Counted from the first letter of the stretch, positions 38,624 to 48,631 are shown. The stretch is DNA of 64,000 nt from Alphaproteobacteria bacterium (GCA_002690045.1 NZDE01000012.1:310001-374000); one strand, 5' to 3'. The notes: a model not told the origin generated them from the sequence alone. Numbers and translations: made by a program.

Positions 38624-41254
38624 ATGGTATTAGACACCCGGAAATATTCCTATAAACATACCGACATCCTAAGGGACACGCGCCCATGGACCCTTCGCGT
38701 ATGGGACTGGATGAAACGCCCTGCCAATTCAGGCGCCGTATTTATTTCTTGTGCTATTTTGCCATTCATACAAGGTGACCTTCAGCTCTATATTGACTGG
38801 TTTTTTCTAGTTGCGGCATTTTTCTTTTTTATGATTGTTAAAGCTGACCGTACAATCGCCTTTAAAATGCCGATGGGCGCAAAATATAAAGATAAAAACA
38901 ATGAAGGCCCCGGCAAAAGCGGTCAAGCCGAAGGCATTCTGTATATGGGTAACGTTAAAGAAACCAGCGAAGAAGTCTGGTTTAGTGATTCTGATACCCG
39001 TACGCATATTCTTTACCTTGGTACAACAGGTGCGGGTAAGACCGAGGGGCTTAAGTCCCTTGTGACAAACGCGCTGTGTTGGGCATCAGGTTTCGTTTAC
39101 GTCGATGGTAAAGCCGATACAGACTTGTGGTCATCACTGTCCTCACTCATGCGCCGTTTCGGTCGCGATGATGACTTGCTCATCTTGAACTATATGACCG
39201 GTAACTCCGACAGCCGCGCACCGTCAAACACCATGAACCCGTTTTCCAGTGGCTCTGCATCTTACCTCACCAACATGCTTGTAAGTTTGATGCCTGAATC
39301 TGGCGGTGACAACGCCATGTGGAAAGAACGTGCGGTGTCTTTGGTTGGCTCGATTATGCCTGCGTTGACATGGAAACGTGATTATCAAGATATTCCGATG
39401 AGTGTAACGACTATCCGTGAATATCTTGGCCTTAATGCTGTTATTGCCCTATCGCGCGATGAAATGGTACCCGAAGAAATCCGCAAAGGTATTGTCGGCT
39501 ACCTCGACACATTACCGGGCTTTGTGCCAGAAGCATTTGATGATAACGGTAAAGAAAAGCCAGCAGGCCCAGACAGCCCGCCAATTGATACAACAACCGC
39601 ACACCAACAGCACGGTTATCTATCGATGCAGTTCACACGTAGCTTGCAGTCTCTAGGTGATGATTATGGTTACATTTTTGACTCTCAAGCCGCTGACGTG
39701 GATATGGTTGACGTCGTATTGAACCGCCGCGTTTTAATCGTGCTTATTCCTGCTCTTGAAAAATCAGGCGATGAAACAGCTAACCTTGGTAAAATCGTGG
39801 CCTCTACCCTTAAGGGGATGATGGGTTCGACGCTTGGTTCTACCGTTGAAGGTGAAGCATCCACGGTTATTGATAACAAACCGACAAAATCGATGACCCC
39901 ATTTATGACGGTCTTCGATGAGGTTGGTTACTATACCGCCGAAGGTATGGCCGTTATGGCGGCGCAGGCGCGATCGCTCGGCTTTAGTTTGATTTACGCC
40001 GCGCAGGATTTGCCTGCGCTTGAAAAACGTGTAAAAGAAGAAGCACGTTCCATTACCGCGAACTGTAATATTAAAATCTTCGGTAAGCTTGAAGACCCAA
40101 CCCAGACCAAAGAATTCTTTGAAAAGACGGTTGGTGCGTCGATTGTGACAGAGGTTTCCGGCTTCCAAACGGAGGCAGGTTCTCTCGGCCACAACTATAC
40201 AGACGGCCTGCAAGCGGGCGTACAAATTCGTGACAACGCATCTTATGATGAGTTACGTAGCTTTAAAGAAGGTCAAGCGGTCGTAACATTTGGTGGTGCA
40301 TTATTTGAAACACAGATGTTCTATTCGAACCCAGGCCATGCAAAAGCCATGCGCGTAACGCGCTATATGGCGCTCCCGCCACCTGATGAAAACCTTCTGC
40401 GTAATGCCAAAGATATTCGCCGCCTACGCGACAACCTTGTGAAGAAAGGCTGGTCTGCAGAAAAAGCAGATGTCGCGATTGAAACGCCGCCTGAAATTGA
40501 CGCTTTACTTGAAGGTTACAACAAAGGGATCAAGCATAACCAAGATGGTCTAATGTCTGGCTTGTTCGGTATTGTCGATGTGCATGCTTTGGACAATGCA
40601 TTACCTGCGCCGCTTGAAAAGAAAGCACCAAAAGGTATTGGTTCGCAGTCGCCTGAAATTGACCAAAAAGAGCTTAAAGCCGAAACTAAAGTCGCGGCAG
40701 AAGCGTCCAAAACACTACAAACCCCAGCTGAAACAAAAGCCCCGAGCGCCCCAGCAGAAACTCCCGCCACCCCAGCTGCAACAGAGCAGCCGCAACCAGC
40801 AACGCCTGATAATACAGACCCGATGGGCTTCTTTGGGGCAACACCTGCAACAGAGGCCGCCGCCCCATCTGCGCCAGAAACGCAACCAGCAGCACAGACA
40901 CAGACTGCGCCGCCCGTTGAACAGGCTGCAACACAACCAGCTGCCGAAGCCGAGCCAAGTGATAACCCAATGTGCTTCTTCACAGGCGAAGCTGAAACAG
41001 CAGCCCCAGAGACAACGCCAAGCGAAGCTGAAGCCGTTGCAACACCTGAAATTGCGCATAAAACATCACAAGCGGCCACACCGCCTTCTACGGAACCTAC
41101 TGCAGCGACGCCAGCAGCAAGTGAGCCACAAGCCCCGCAGGAGATCAAGCGTGGAAAAATTAATGCTTCTGCAGAAACCCTACTCAAAGACGCAGGCAAG
41201 CAAGCACGCGACAAACTGGTAAAAGCGAAAGAAGAAGAAGGCGCAGCTGAATAA
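38624..41254 (+). CDS. dotL: Type IVB coupling ATPase DotL/IcmO
   Basis: The coupling protein that selects and hands substrates to the Dot/Icm channel. The 876-aa protein (783 in Legionella) has two N-terminal TM helices (about 40-75), Walker A GTTGAGKTE at 133-141, Walker B around FDE (D432, E433, in MTVFDEVGYY) and a RecA-like core ending near residue 680. The last 190 residues are a low-complexity Ala/Pro/Thr/Glu tail with two copies of a Pro-Met-x-Phe-Phe motif (near 732 and 780). The extreme C-terminus is basic and helical. In Legionella the C-terminal region binds the adaptors IcmS/IcmW and LvgA. There is no ribosome-binding site of note before the ATG. Confidence 0.93.
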   Translation: MVLDTRKYSYKHTDILRDTRPWTLRVWDWMKRPANSGAVFISCAILPFIQGDLQLYIDWFFLVAAFFFFMIVKADRTIAFKMPMGAKYKDKNNEGPGKSGQAEGILYMGNVKETSEEVWFSDSDTRTHILYLGTTGAGKTEGLKSLVTNALCWASGFVYVDGKADTDLWSSLSSLMRRFGRDDDLLILNYMTGNSDSRAPSNTMNPFSSGSASYLTNMLVSLMPESGGDNAMWKERAVSLVGSIMPALTWKRDYQDIPMSVTTIREYLGLNAVIALSRDEMVPEEIRKGIVGYLDTLPGFVPEAFDDNGKEKPAGPDSPPIDTTTAHQQHGYLSMQFTRSLQSLGDDYGYIFDSQAADVDMVDVVLNRRVLIVLIPALEKSGDETANLGKIVASTLKGMMGSTLGSTVEGEASTVIDNKPTKSMTPFMTVFDEVGYYTAEGMAVMAAQARSLGFSLIYAAQDLPALEKRVKEEARSITANCNIKIFGKLEDPTQTKEFFEKTVGASIVTEVSGFQTEAGSLGHNYTDGLQAGVQIRDNASYDELRSFKEGQAVVTFGGALFETQMFYSNPGHAKAMRVTRYMALPPPDENLLRNAKDIRRLRDNLVKKGWSAEKADVAIETPPEIDALLEGYNKGIKHNQDGLMSGLFGIVDVHALDNALPAPLEKKAPKGIGSQSPEIDQKELKAETKVAAEASKTLQTPAETKAPSAPAETPATPAATEQPQPATPDNTDPMGFFGATPATEAAAPSAPETQPAAQTQTAPPVEQAATQPAAEAEPSDNPMCFFTGEAETAAPETTPSEAEAVATPEIAHKTSQAATPPSTEPTAATPAASEPQAPQEIKRGKINASAETLLKDAGKQARDKLVKAKEEEGAAE

Positions 41255-41256
41255 GC

Positions 41257-41787
41257 TTATTCAGGTTCGCAGGTGACTTGTAAATGCATAACCCCGCCAT
41301 ACCAAGGGTTCGGCGTTTGCCTTGAATAGGCATTTACGTCATTCGTCTTTTTCTCTGCCACAATGCGCGGCAAAATAGCGACTGTTGCTTGCCCCTGTAA
41401 ATGAATAACTGAAGCAATCTGCTCAGCCTCCTGTGAAGTTTTATTGAAAAAGCGGTTTAAAACGTCTTCCACATAATCAAATGGCGTTTGGTCATCATTA
41501 TGAAAGATCACTTTATATTTTTTAGGACGCTCGATTTTAGATTTTGATTCTTCCTCTGATTTAGGATCACGGATAGACAAACCATAATCGTCATTTCCGC
41601 CGCCGCCCTCCCAAAGATCCTCATCAATCATAACAACCTTAAACCCTTTCACGCCAGTGGCCGCCAAGCCAAAACGTGCTGCATTTTTCTGCTCTTGCGG
41701 CAAAGTCGCGACCACATCTTCGGTGTGCATGAAGCCTGTATCTGTTTCTTGAACATGCGTCATTTCATTGAATTTACGTGAAGTCAT
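41257..41787 (-). CDS. clpS: ClpS adaptor with long N-terminal extension
   Basis: Adaptor that delivers N-degron proteins to ClpAP. The C-terminal ClpS core is KYKVIFHNDDQTPFDYVEDVLNRFF, with the substrate-pocket residues in the HNDDQTP loop and the GQATVAILPRIVAEKKTNDV strand. Ahead of it lies an extension of about 80 residues not found in typical ClpS (about 100 aa), which includes a glycine run WEGGGGNDD and an acidic stretch. AGGGACGG precedes the ATG at 41787. It is divergent from clpA rather than in front of it, and convergent with dotL, 2 bases between the stops. Confidence 0.88.
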   Translation of the reverse strand: MTSRKFNEMTHVQETDTGFMHTEDVVATLPQEQKNAARFGLAATGVKGFKVVMIDEDLWEGGGGNDDYGLSIRDPKSEEESKSKIERPKKYKVIFHNDDQTPFDYVEDVLNRFFNKTSQEAEQIASVIHLQGQATVAILPRIVAEKKTNDVNAYSRQTPNPWYGGVMHLQVTCEPE

Positions 41788-41944
41788 ATCCGTCCCTGAA
41801 TGTGTAATTTTTTTAATATCTGCAGTGACGATTAACATTATTATGTTTATTGGTCAACATCCAAAAGCATTTTCATAAACCTGTTGACGTGCAGATTATG
41901 GAATGCTATTCGTAAAAAAAACTTATAAAAGTGAAGCAGGGATC

Positions 41945-44212
41945 ATGATTACACCAGACGTAGAAAATATTTTCATCAATGCTTATTTAAAAGCAAAAGA
42001 TAAAAACCACGAATATCTAACGACCGAACATCTTTTGCTCGAAATGTTAGAAAATAGTGATGTGAAAAATATTTTGTGCGCACAGAATATTGATATTGCC
42101 GTAGTGCGTAAAGAGCTTGAGCTCCACCTAAAAGATTTTGACCAAAACATACCAAGTGCGCCTATGCAGTATCTAGGTGCTATAAACCAAATTATAACGG
42201 ACAAAGTCGCTGCGGAAAAAGCAGGGGACTTCGTCGTTATGGATGCAGGGAAGCTGCTTGAACGCCTATGTTATTATAGTGATGCAGGCTACGATAATTT
42301 CGCAGCCTATTTCCTAATTTCACGCGGTTTTGACGCTTCAAAAATCCCGACAGCGACGCCTGATGCCGCAAATGAAAACACAGTCCCTGAAGCCAATGAA
42401 AATAGCGAATTAAAAGCCCTGAACGCTTATGCCGAAGAACTTGTTGAAAGAGCGCGCAACGGCAAAATTGATCCTGTCATCGGCCGTGATGAAGAAATCA
42501 AAAAAGGCGTAATGACGCTCTCAAAACGTAAAAAGCCAAACCCGATATTTGTTGGTGACCCGGGCGTTGGTAAGACCGCCGTTGTTGAAGGCATGGCAAA
42601 ACAAATTGCCGATGGTGAAGCGCCAGAAGCTATTGCCAATGCAAAAATTTACGCGCTTGATATGACCGCCCTAATGGCGGGCACAAAATATCGCGGTGAT
42701 TTTGAAAAACGTCTGAAAGAGGTCATGAAAGAGATTGAATCGCTTGATAATGCGATCCTGTATATTGATGAAATTCACACGATTATTGGCGCAGGTGCAG
42801 CGGGCGGCAGCGTTATGGATGCATCGAATATCCTCAAACCTGCGCTTCAAAGCGGACGCATCCGTGTAATTGGCTCAACAACTTATGATGAATACCGTCA
42901 GCATTTCCAAAAAGACCGCGCCATGTCACGTCGTTTCCAGAAGATTGATGTGAATGAACCATCTGTCGAAAAAACTGTAGAAATTCTCCAAGGCCTGAAA
43001 CGCTATTTTGAAGACCATCATAATGTCGCGTATGAAGATGACGCGATCAGCATGGCTGTGCGCGTTGCCAAAGAAAATATACGTGATATTAAATTACCAG
43101 ATAGCGCCATTGATGTCATTGATAGCGCCGCCGCACATTGGCGAGTTTTGATGGATAAAGACACACGCCCTGACAAAATCACCGAAGACATTGTCGTCGA
43201 AATCGGCGCAAAGTTAAGCAATACGCCATGCCGCAAAACTGGCAAGGAAGAGCGTCAGTCCCTGTCATCATTATCCGATAACTTGAAAAATGCTGTATTC
43301 GACCAAGACGCCGCGGCAGATGCGTTGGCTGACGCCGTCCGTTTGGCGCGCGCAATGCCCGGTAAACGCCGCAAACCTGTTGGCAGCTTCCTTTTCGTTG
43401 GCCCAACTGGCGTCGGTAAAACAGAAATGACCGAACAGCTTGCTGCCACTCTTGGCGCGCCGCTAAAGCGTTTTGATATGTCTGAATATATGGAACAGCA
43501 CACGGTTTCCCGCCTAATAGGTGCACCTCCGGGTTATGTTGGCTATGAAAGCAGCGGTCAATTGACCGAACATATTAAGAAAAACCCGACAAGCATAATT
43601 TTGCTCGATGAAGTGGAAAAAGCACATCCGAGCATATTCAACGTTTTACTTGCCGTTATGGATAAAGGTGAAATCACTGACCAACAAGGCGAGAAAATTG
43701 ACTGTTCGAATATTACGCTTATAATGACATCCAATGCAGGCGTACGTGCATCAGAAAAACGCAGCATCGGGTTTAGCGAGTCTGAAAACAAGGTGAAGCT
43801 TGATATTGAAGATGAACTGAAACGCCTCTTCTCACCTGAATTCCGCAACCGTTTGGATGATACAATCTATTTCGATTATCTACAGCCAAGCACCATGCAT
43901 AAAATTGTCGAGAAAGTCATTACTGCGAGCGACACTATGTGGGCAGAAGATGGCATTCAAACCGTGTTCACGGCGGCTGCGAAAAATTATCTGGCGAAAG
44001 AAGGCTATGACCGGCCGTTTGGCGCGCGCCCATTAGAACGTCTATTTAAAAATACAGTCACCAAAACAATTGCCAATGCAAAGCTTGACCAAGATTTAGA
44101 CAAAACAGGCGGCACGATCACATTTGATTTTAACGCCGAAGCTAATAAGCTAACGCATGAGGTTACCCCGAACAAAGCAGTGGAGCTACCTAAACCAGCG
44201 CCATCTGTTTAA
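41945..44212 (+). CDS. clpA: ATP-dependent Clp protease ATPase subunit ClpA
   Basis: AAA+ unfoldase partner of ClpP and ClpS. The 755-aa protein has an N-terminal Clp repeat domain (about 1-140, starting [25 protein letters not shown]) and two AAA+ modules: Walker [10 protein letters not shown] with [14 protein letters not shown] in D1, and GPTGVGKTE with [12 protein letters not shown] in D2. The C-terminal D2 small domain ends with [20 protein letters not shown] precedes the ATG at 41945; an ATG at 41903 is also open. A clear terminator follows. clpP is not in the window. Confidence 0.96.
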   Translation: MITPDVENIFINAYLKAKDKNHEYLTTEHLLLEMLENSDVKNILCAQNIDIAVVRKELELHLKDFDQNIPSAPMQYLGAINQIITDKVAAEKAGDFVVMDAGKLLERLCYYSDAGYDNFAAYFLISRGFDASKIPTATPDAANENTVPEANENSELKALNAYAEELVERARNGKIDPVIGRDEEIKKGVMTLSKRKKPNPIFVGDPGVGKTAVVEGMAKQIADGEAPEAIANAKIYALDMTALMAGTKYRGDFEKRLKEVMKEIESLDNAILYIDEIHTIIGAGAAGGSVMDASNILKPALQSGRIRVIGSTTYDEYRQHFQKDRAMSRRFQKIDVNEPSVEKTVEILQGLKRYFEDHHNVAYEDDAISMAVRVAKENIRDIKLPDSAIDVIDSAAAHWRVLMDKDTRPDKITEDIVVEIGAKLSNTPCRKTGKEERQSLSSLSDNLKNAVFDQDAAADALADAVRLARAMPGKRRKPVGSFLFVGPTGVGKTEMTEQLAATLGAPLKRFDMSEYMEQHTVSRLIGAPPGYVGYESSGQLTEHIKKNPTSIILLDEVEKAHPSIFNVLLAVMDKGEITDQQGEKIDCSNITLIMTSNAGVRASEKRSIGFSESENKVKLDIEDELKRLFSPEFRNRLDDTIYFDYLQPSTMHKIVEKVITASDTMWAEDGIQTVFTAAAKNYLAKEGYDRPFGARPLERLFKNTVTKTIANAKLDQDLDKTGGTITFDFNAEANKLTHEVTPNKAVELPKPAPSV

Positions 44213-44234
44213 AATAAAACCTTATCTTCTTTAT

Positions 44235-44268
44235 AAAACGCCAGTTATCTACTGGCGTTTTTTTTGTG
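44235..44268 (+). terminator. Rho-independent terminator after clpA
   Basis: AAAACGCCAGT, a 5-base loop, ACTGGCGTTTT, then a long T run. Strong and directly downstream of the clpA stop. Confidence 0.93.
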
Positions 44269-44340
44269 CTCTCCTCCTGTTTCCTTGACATGACACAATG
44301 CTTATGGTAAATATTTTGGTGAATTTTTAGGGAGCTTTCA

Positions 44341-45576
44341 GTGAATATTCTTATCGTCAGCGCAATTGCCGAACCACAAAGCTTTGGCGGACAGATGCTC
44401 GAGAAATCTGTACGGCGTTTAAATTTGGCTGGTCACGGCGTTACGGTGAGTGACTTATATGCGCAGCGCTTCCCTGCTGTTGCCTATGCGAATGACTTTC
44501 CTGATCGTACCAATACATCATATTTTGCCTTAGAACGTGAACAGGCGCATCACTACCGTCAAGGCACATTGCCGCCGGTTATTCGCGCGGAACAAGAAAA
44601 AATCAATGCCGCTGATTTAATCATTTTTATGGCGCCGACTTATTGGTCATCCCCGCCCGCCATTATGCGCGGCTGGGTTGACCAAGTCTTTACCCCTGAA
44701 TTTGCTTATGGCAAGGACCGAACTTTTGGCAATGGGCCGCTTAAAGGTAAATCCGCCTTTTTTGTCATGACCCATGCTGGCTTATTAGGTGCGGCTGACC
44801 CGCTAGGCGTGCCGCATAAATTGGATGAAATGCTCAAAGCATTACATGACCGCCCATTACGTTATAGCGGTATAACCCCCCTGCCGCCATTATCGGTGCA
44901 GCCGCCATATTACACGAACGAAATAGAGCGCGCCGCCGCATTAAACAATATATGTCAGGCGATTGAAGATCATGCCACAAATGCAGCGCTATCATCTAAC
45001 GCGGCAAAAATCGAGGAAAACGGCGCGGCCTACCCACTCATCCATATTAATGGCCGGCCGGGCGTTGGCAAAAAAACTGTCGGCAGTATTCTGGCGAAAC
45101 AAATCAATGCCGCCTTTATTGATAACCACACCTTGTTAAACCCTGCCGTAAAAGCCTGCGGCCGCGGCACAGATGGTTACACACGCGTTGTCCGCAAAGT
45201 CATTGAAGCTGTATTTGAAGAATTACAATATACTTTGCAGGAAAAACCCGTCGTATTGACCAACTGCCTGACCGAACAAGTTGCTGAACACCGTTTATAT
45301 TACAAAGAAATCCAAGCCCTCGCCAAAAAGGCCAATACGGATTTTGTACCAATACAATTAAGCGCAGACTTCAATGAAAATGCGCGCCGTATTGTGACGC
45401 CTTCACGTGCTAAAGCCCATAAATTGACCGATGCTGACACCTTAAAGCAGCTTTATAAAGATTTTACAGTTGTGAATGACCCAAACAGCTTTGCGTTAGA
45501 TACGACAAACCTAAAAGCCCGCCAAAGCGCGGCGGCGATTAAACGCCACTTAAAAGATAAAGGTTACCAATTATGA
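44341..45576 (+). CDS. Flavodoxin-fold oxidoreductase fused to a P-loop kinase
   Basis: A 411-aa fusion. Residues 1-205 are a flavodoxin-like NAD(P)H:quinone oxidoreductase (KefF/MdaB/NQO1 type). NILIVSAIAEPQSFGGQML is its phosphate loop, and IIFMAPTYWSSPPAIMRGWVDQVF is the characteristic flavin-binding helix and loop. Residues 230-411 form a small P-loop domain with INGRPGVGKKTVGSILAK (motif 238-246), like shikimate- or nucleotide-kinase-type proteins. A GTG start follows GGGAG. It overlaps nadE by 4 bases (ATGA), so it is translationally coupled to NAD synthesis. Each half is clear on its own; the combination is unusual, and the function of the kinase half is unknown. Confidence 0.75.
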   Translation: MNILIVSAIAEPQSFGGQMLEKSVRRLNLAGHGVTVSDLYAQRFPAVAYANDFPDRTNTSYFALEREQAHHYRQGTLPPVIRAEQEKINAADLIIFMAPTYWSSPPAIMRGWVDQVFTPEFAYGKDRTFGNGPLKGKSAFFVMTHAGLLGAADPLGVPHKLDEMLKALHDRPLRYSGITPLPPLSVQPPYYTNEIERAAALNNICQAIEDHATNAALSSNAAKIEENGAAYPLIHINGRPGVGKKTVGSILAKQINAAFIDNHTLLNPAVKACGRGTDGYTRVVRKVIEAVFEELQYTLQEKPVVLTNCLTEQVAEHRLYYKEIQALAKKANTDFVPIQLSADFNENARRIVTPSRAKAHKLTDADTLKQLYKDFTVVNDPNSFALDTTNLKARQSAAAIKRHLKDKGYQL

Positions 45577-47258
45577 GCGCCGATTTAAACATCGCCATGA
45601 TCCAATTCAACGCCACGACTGGTGATTTAAACAGTAATGCCGCAAAAATTAAGGACGCCTATAAACAAGCCAAAAACAGTCAGGGCGGCGTAATGCCAGA
45701 CGTTATCGTCAGCGCCGAACAATCAGTCACAGGCTACGCACTTGATGACCTTGTTTTCCGAAAGGCTTTTTTAGATGCCACGCGCCGCACGGTCGAAAGC
45801 CTTGCTATGGTTACCAAAGATGGCCCACCATTAATTGTCGGCGCGCCTTGGGTAATTGAAGACGGCACGCGCCAAGCGCTTGTTAATGCCGCGTTGAAAT
45901 TAGAAAATGGCCAAATCAGTGATGTTATCAGCAAACGCGCTTTGCCTACTTATGGTCCATTTCATGAACAGCGTTACTATGCGCGCGGCAATGATTATAC
46001 GCCGACCAATATTAACGGCCGCAAAGTCGGCATCGCCATTTGCCGTGATTTATGGGAGGAAGATTGCATTAATGCGTTTAAAGCCCATGGCGCAGAAGCC
46101 ATCATCTCTATCAACGCTAGCCCCTATGAAGCGGGCAAGACCCAAGACCGTTTAAGCGTTGCCCGCCGCGCTGCCGCGTTAAGCGGTCTGCCTGTTGCCT
46201 ATGTCAACACACTTGGCGGGCAAGATGAATTAATTTTTGATGGGGCGGGTTTTGTTATGAATGCCGCAGGTGATGTCACCGCTACGCAGAAACAATGGGC
46301 TGATGATATTACCCACGCCAATATGTTCGCGCCGCCGCCTGCCGCGAATATTTTGCCATGGCGCGAAGAGGAACTTGCGCAGACTTATGAAGCGATTGTC
46401 CTTGCCACGCGTGATTACGCCCATAAAAACGGTTTCAAAAGCGCCGTTATCGGTATGTCTGGCGGGATAGATTCTGCCCTAACCACGGCGATTGCCTGTG
46501 ACGCGCTTGGCCCTGAAAATGTGCATTGCCTTATGCTTGCGCATGATGATTACACATCCGATAACTCGCTGAACTTCTCACGCGAATCTGCTGAAATGAA
46601 TGGCTGCCATTATTCGGATGATTTAAAAATCAAAGCGCCATTTGAAGCCATGCAGGCTGAACTGTCCAAACGCTGGGATCACACTAAAGTCAAAGAAACC
46701 CCTGAAAATATTCAGGCGCGCCTACGCATGTTGTTTTTATTTGCTGTATCGAATGATGAAAAACATTTAGTGTTGAACACATCCAACAAATCCGAAGTCG
46801 CGCTTGGCCACTCAACGTTTTACGGCGATACGTCGGGCGGTTTTGCGCCAATTAAAGATGTATGGAAGCTACAAGTCTATGAACTGGCCAAATGGCGCAA
46901 CAACAATAAATGCCGCATTGGCCTTGGCGTGGATGGCGTTGTCGTGCACCCTGAAATCATAGCGCGTGAACCAACACCTGAATTGGGCGAAAATGAAATC
47001 GACCTTGATTTACTGCCACCTTATACAGTCACTGACCCAATATTAAAAGCTTTAGTCGAAGATGAAGCGTCTGTATCCGATATTGTCGCGATGGGCTTTG
47101 AACGCGAAACTGTATGTCAACTTGCTTACCACATGCAAAAGCAAGAATTTAAACGCGCCCAAACACCGCCTGGCCCGATTGTTAGTAAACGCAGCTTCGC
47201 ACAGCGTGAGCGCCTTTACCCCATCACTAATCATTATTATCCGCGCCGTTACGAATAA
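45573..47258 (+). CDS. nadE: Glutamine-dependent NAD+ synthetase
   Basis: Last step of NAD+ synthesis: amidates nicotinic acid adenine dinucleotide using glutamine. The 561-aa protein has an N-terminal nitrilase-type glutaminase domain with Glu in SAEQSVTGYAL, Lys in ISKRALPTYGPFHEQRYY and Cys in AICRDLWEEDCI. The C-terminal synthetase has the PP-loop SGGIDSALTTAIACDALG and LNTSNKSEVALGHSTFYGDTSGGFAP. It is coupled to the upstream flavodoxin-kinase gene by ATGA. Convergent with hemY, 2 bases apart. Confidence 0.96.
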   Translation: MSADLNIAMIQFNATTGDLNSNAAKIKDAYKQAKNSQGGVMPDVIVSAEQSVTGYALDDLVFRKAFLDATRRTVESLAMVTKDGPPLIVGAPWVIEDGTRQALVNAALKLENGQISDVISKRALPTYGPFHEQRYYARGNDYTPTNINGRKVGIAICRDLWEEDCINAFKAHGAEAIISINASPYEAGKTQDRLSVARRAAALSGLPVAYVNTLGGQDELIFDGAGFVMNAAGDVTATQKQWADDITHANMFAPPPAANILPWREEELAQTYEAIVLATRDYAHKNGFKSAVIGMSGGIDSALTTAIACDALGPENVHCLMLAHDDYTSDNSLNFSRESAEMNGCHYSDDLKIKAPFEAMQAELSKRWDHTKVKETPENIQARLRMLFLFAVSNDEKHLVLNTSNKSEVALGHSTFYGDTSGGFAPIKDVWKLQVYELAKWRNNNKCRIGLGVDGVVVHPEIIAREPTPELGENEIDLDLLPPYTVTDPILKALVEDEASVSDIVAMGFERETVCQLAYHMQKQEFKRAQTPPGPIVSKRSFAQRERLYPITNHYYPRRYE

Positions 47259-47260
47259 GC

Positions 47261-48631
47261 TTAACGGTCAATAAAATTTTCTAAGTTTAGCGCATTAGCC
47301 GTGCCATATGGGCTAGTGATCCCGCTAATCTGCAGACGGCGTGGGGCACGCCATTTAATGGTATTGAAATTATTTGGCGGGGTAGAAATTTGCCATTCTG
47401 CATAAATGCGGCCAGTGTTTTCACACATCCACGCAGGGTCAGCCGGTGCATCAATGCCTTTATCTGCCCAGATGCGCGCCTTGTCATTGTCATGATCTGA
47501 ACAATGGGCGATTTCTTCTAACATGCGGTATATAGTCTGGCGCGGCGCTTCGGCTTCGGCCTTTAACAAATAGCCGCGCGCTTCACCCCAAAGGCCATCT
47601 TCCATCGCCACTTTAGCAATAGCGATTTTTGATTCAATATGGTCTGGGTTATTGGCGCTTAGACGTTTGATCCAATCCAAACGGGCATTAGGCTTCTGCG
47701 CCTTACGGGTGGATAATAAATCCATCCATAACTTCGCCAATTCAGGGTGCGGTGCATTTCGCCATTGGTTTTCAATTAACTTTTTCAAACGGCGTGTGTC
47801 TTTTTGGCGCAAGTAATAAGCCGCAAGCTCCAATGCTGCAGGCAAGAAATCAGGGCATGCCTTTAAGGCCGCCGCAAATTTTTCTGATGCCAAAGTGAAC
47901 TGCTCTGTCTGCTTCGCTTCCAAGCCCATCTGCGTTAACAACGCCGCGCGGTCACGCTTCATTTTGTATTTATCCATTAAAGATGTTTTTTCAAGGCGGC
48001 TTAGCGTTTTTAAGGCTGCAGACCATGCACGCGATTCACATTCCATTTCATAAATGCGCGGTAAAAAGTCTTTATTCTTATGGTTTTTGTTATAGGCCTG
48101 ATAAGCAAGGGATAGCGCCTTTTCCTCCTGCCCTTGTTCGTAGGCCGTTTTGATCAAGCCTTGATAGCCAAGCATGGCTGTTTCTTTGTTCTTCGCAAGG
48201 TTTTGGAAACGCGCTTCGGCTTCATCTGTGCGGCCATTCATACGCGCGGCGTGGGCGCTTAAAAGCTGCGCCAAACCATCTTCAGCTGGTGAAAGTTTTT
48301 GGGCGCGCTGCGCCTGATATTCGGCGATTTTCGCATCACCTGCGGATAGCGCCGTTAGCCCGCGCAAAATTGCCACATGGCCTTGTTCGCGCTGTTTTTC
48401 CTTGCGGTAAATTTTCCAAAGCTTCGGTATATTTTCAAACCAGATTGCCCCGCGCGTTACCCATGTCACCAGTAAAACGCCCAATGCGATTAAAAATAAA
48501 AAGAACCCCGTATGCGCCGTGACTTTATAAGCATCCCATTCAAGGACAACCGCGCCGTCTAAGGAAAGCAGCCAGACAACACCGACAATTACGATGGCTA
48601 ATTTTATCATATACCAGAATGTTTGAATCAT
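47261..48631 (-). CDS. hemY: HemY-like inner-membrane TPR protein
   Basis: A 456-aa homologue of proteobacterial HemY (not the protoporphyrinogen oxidase of that name). Two N-terminal TM helices (AIVIVGVVWLLSL and FFLFLIALGVLLVTW) are followed by a long run of TPR-like helical pairs (about 110-420). The C-terminal ARIWADKGIDAPADPAWMCENTGR motif is typical. It lies last in the hemC-hemD-Mic60-hemY cluster. The exact role in heme or membrane biology is unresolved. Confidence 0.88.
   Translation of the reverse strand: MIQTFWYMIKLAIVIVGVVWLLSLDGAVVLEWDAYKVTAHTGFFLFLIALGVLLVTWVTRGAIWFENIPKLWKIYRKEKQREQGHVAILRGLTALSAGDAKIAEYQAQRAQKLSPAEDGLAQLLSAHAARMNGRTDEAEARFQNLAKNKETAMLGYQGLIKTAYEQGQEEKALSLAYQAYNKNHKNKDFLPRIYEMECESRAWSAALKTLSRLEKTSLMDKYKMKRDRAALLTQMGLEAKQTEQFTLASEKFAAALKACPDFLPAALELAAYYLRQKDTRRLKKLIENQWRNAPHPELAKLWMDLLSTRKAQKPNARLDWIKRLSANNPDHIESKIAIAKVAMEDGLWGEARGYLLKAEAEAPRQTIYRMLEEIAHCSDHDNDKARIWADKGIDAPADPAWMCENTGRIYAEWQISTPPNNFNTIKWRAPRRLQISGITSPYGTANALNLENFIDR

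Noticed and set aside
40516-41214. Minus-strand frame of about 230 codons opposite the dotL tail
   Set aside because: It comes from the Ala/Pro/Thr-rich repeats of dotL read in reverse (Val/Ala/Gly/Ser-rich) and has no ribosome-binding site or family match.
36791-41254. Conjugative plasmid or ICE interpretation of the dotM-dotL genes
   Set aside because: The proteins resemble IncI TrbA and TrbC too, but no relaxase, oriT-like region, replication or partition gene is in the window, and housekeeping genes flank both loci. It stays possible only if such genes lie elsewhere.
41884-41910. TTGACG with a weak -10 as the clpA promoter
   Set aside because: The -10 candidates (GCTATT, TATTCG) are poor and the spacing is ambiguous, so I did not list it.
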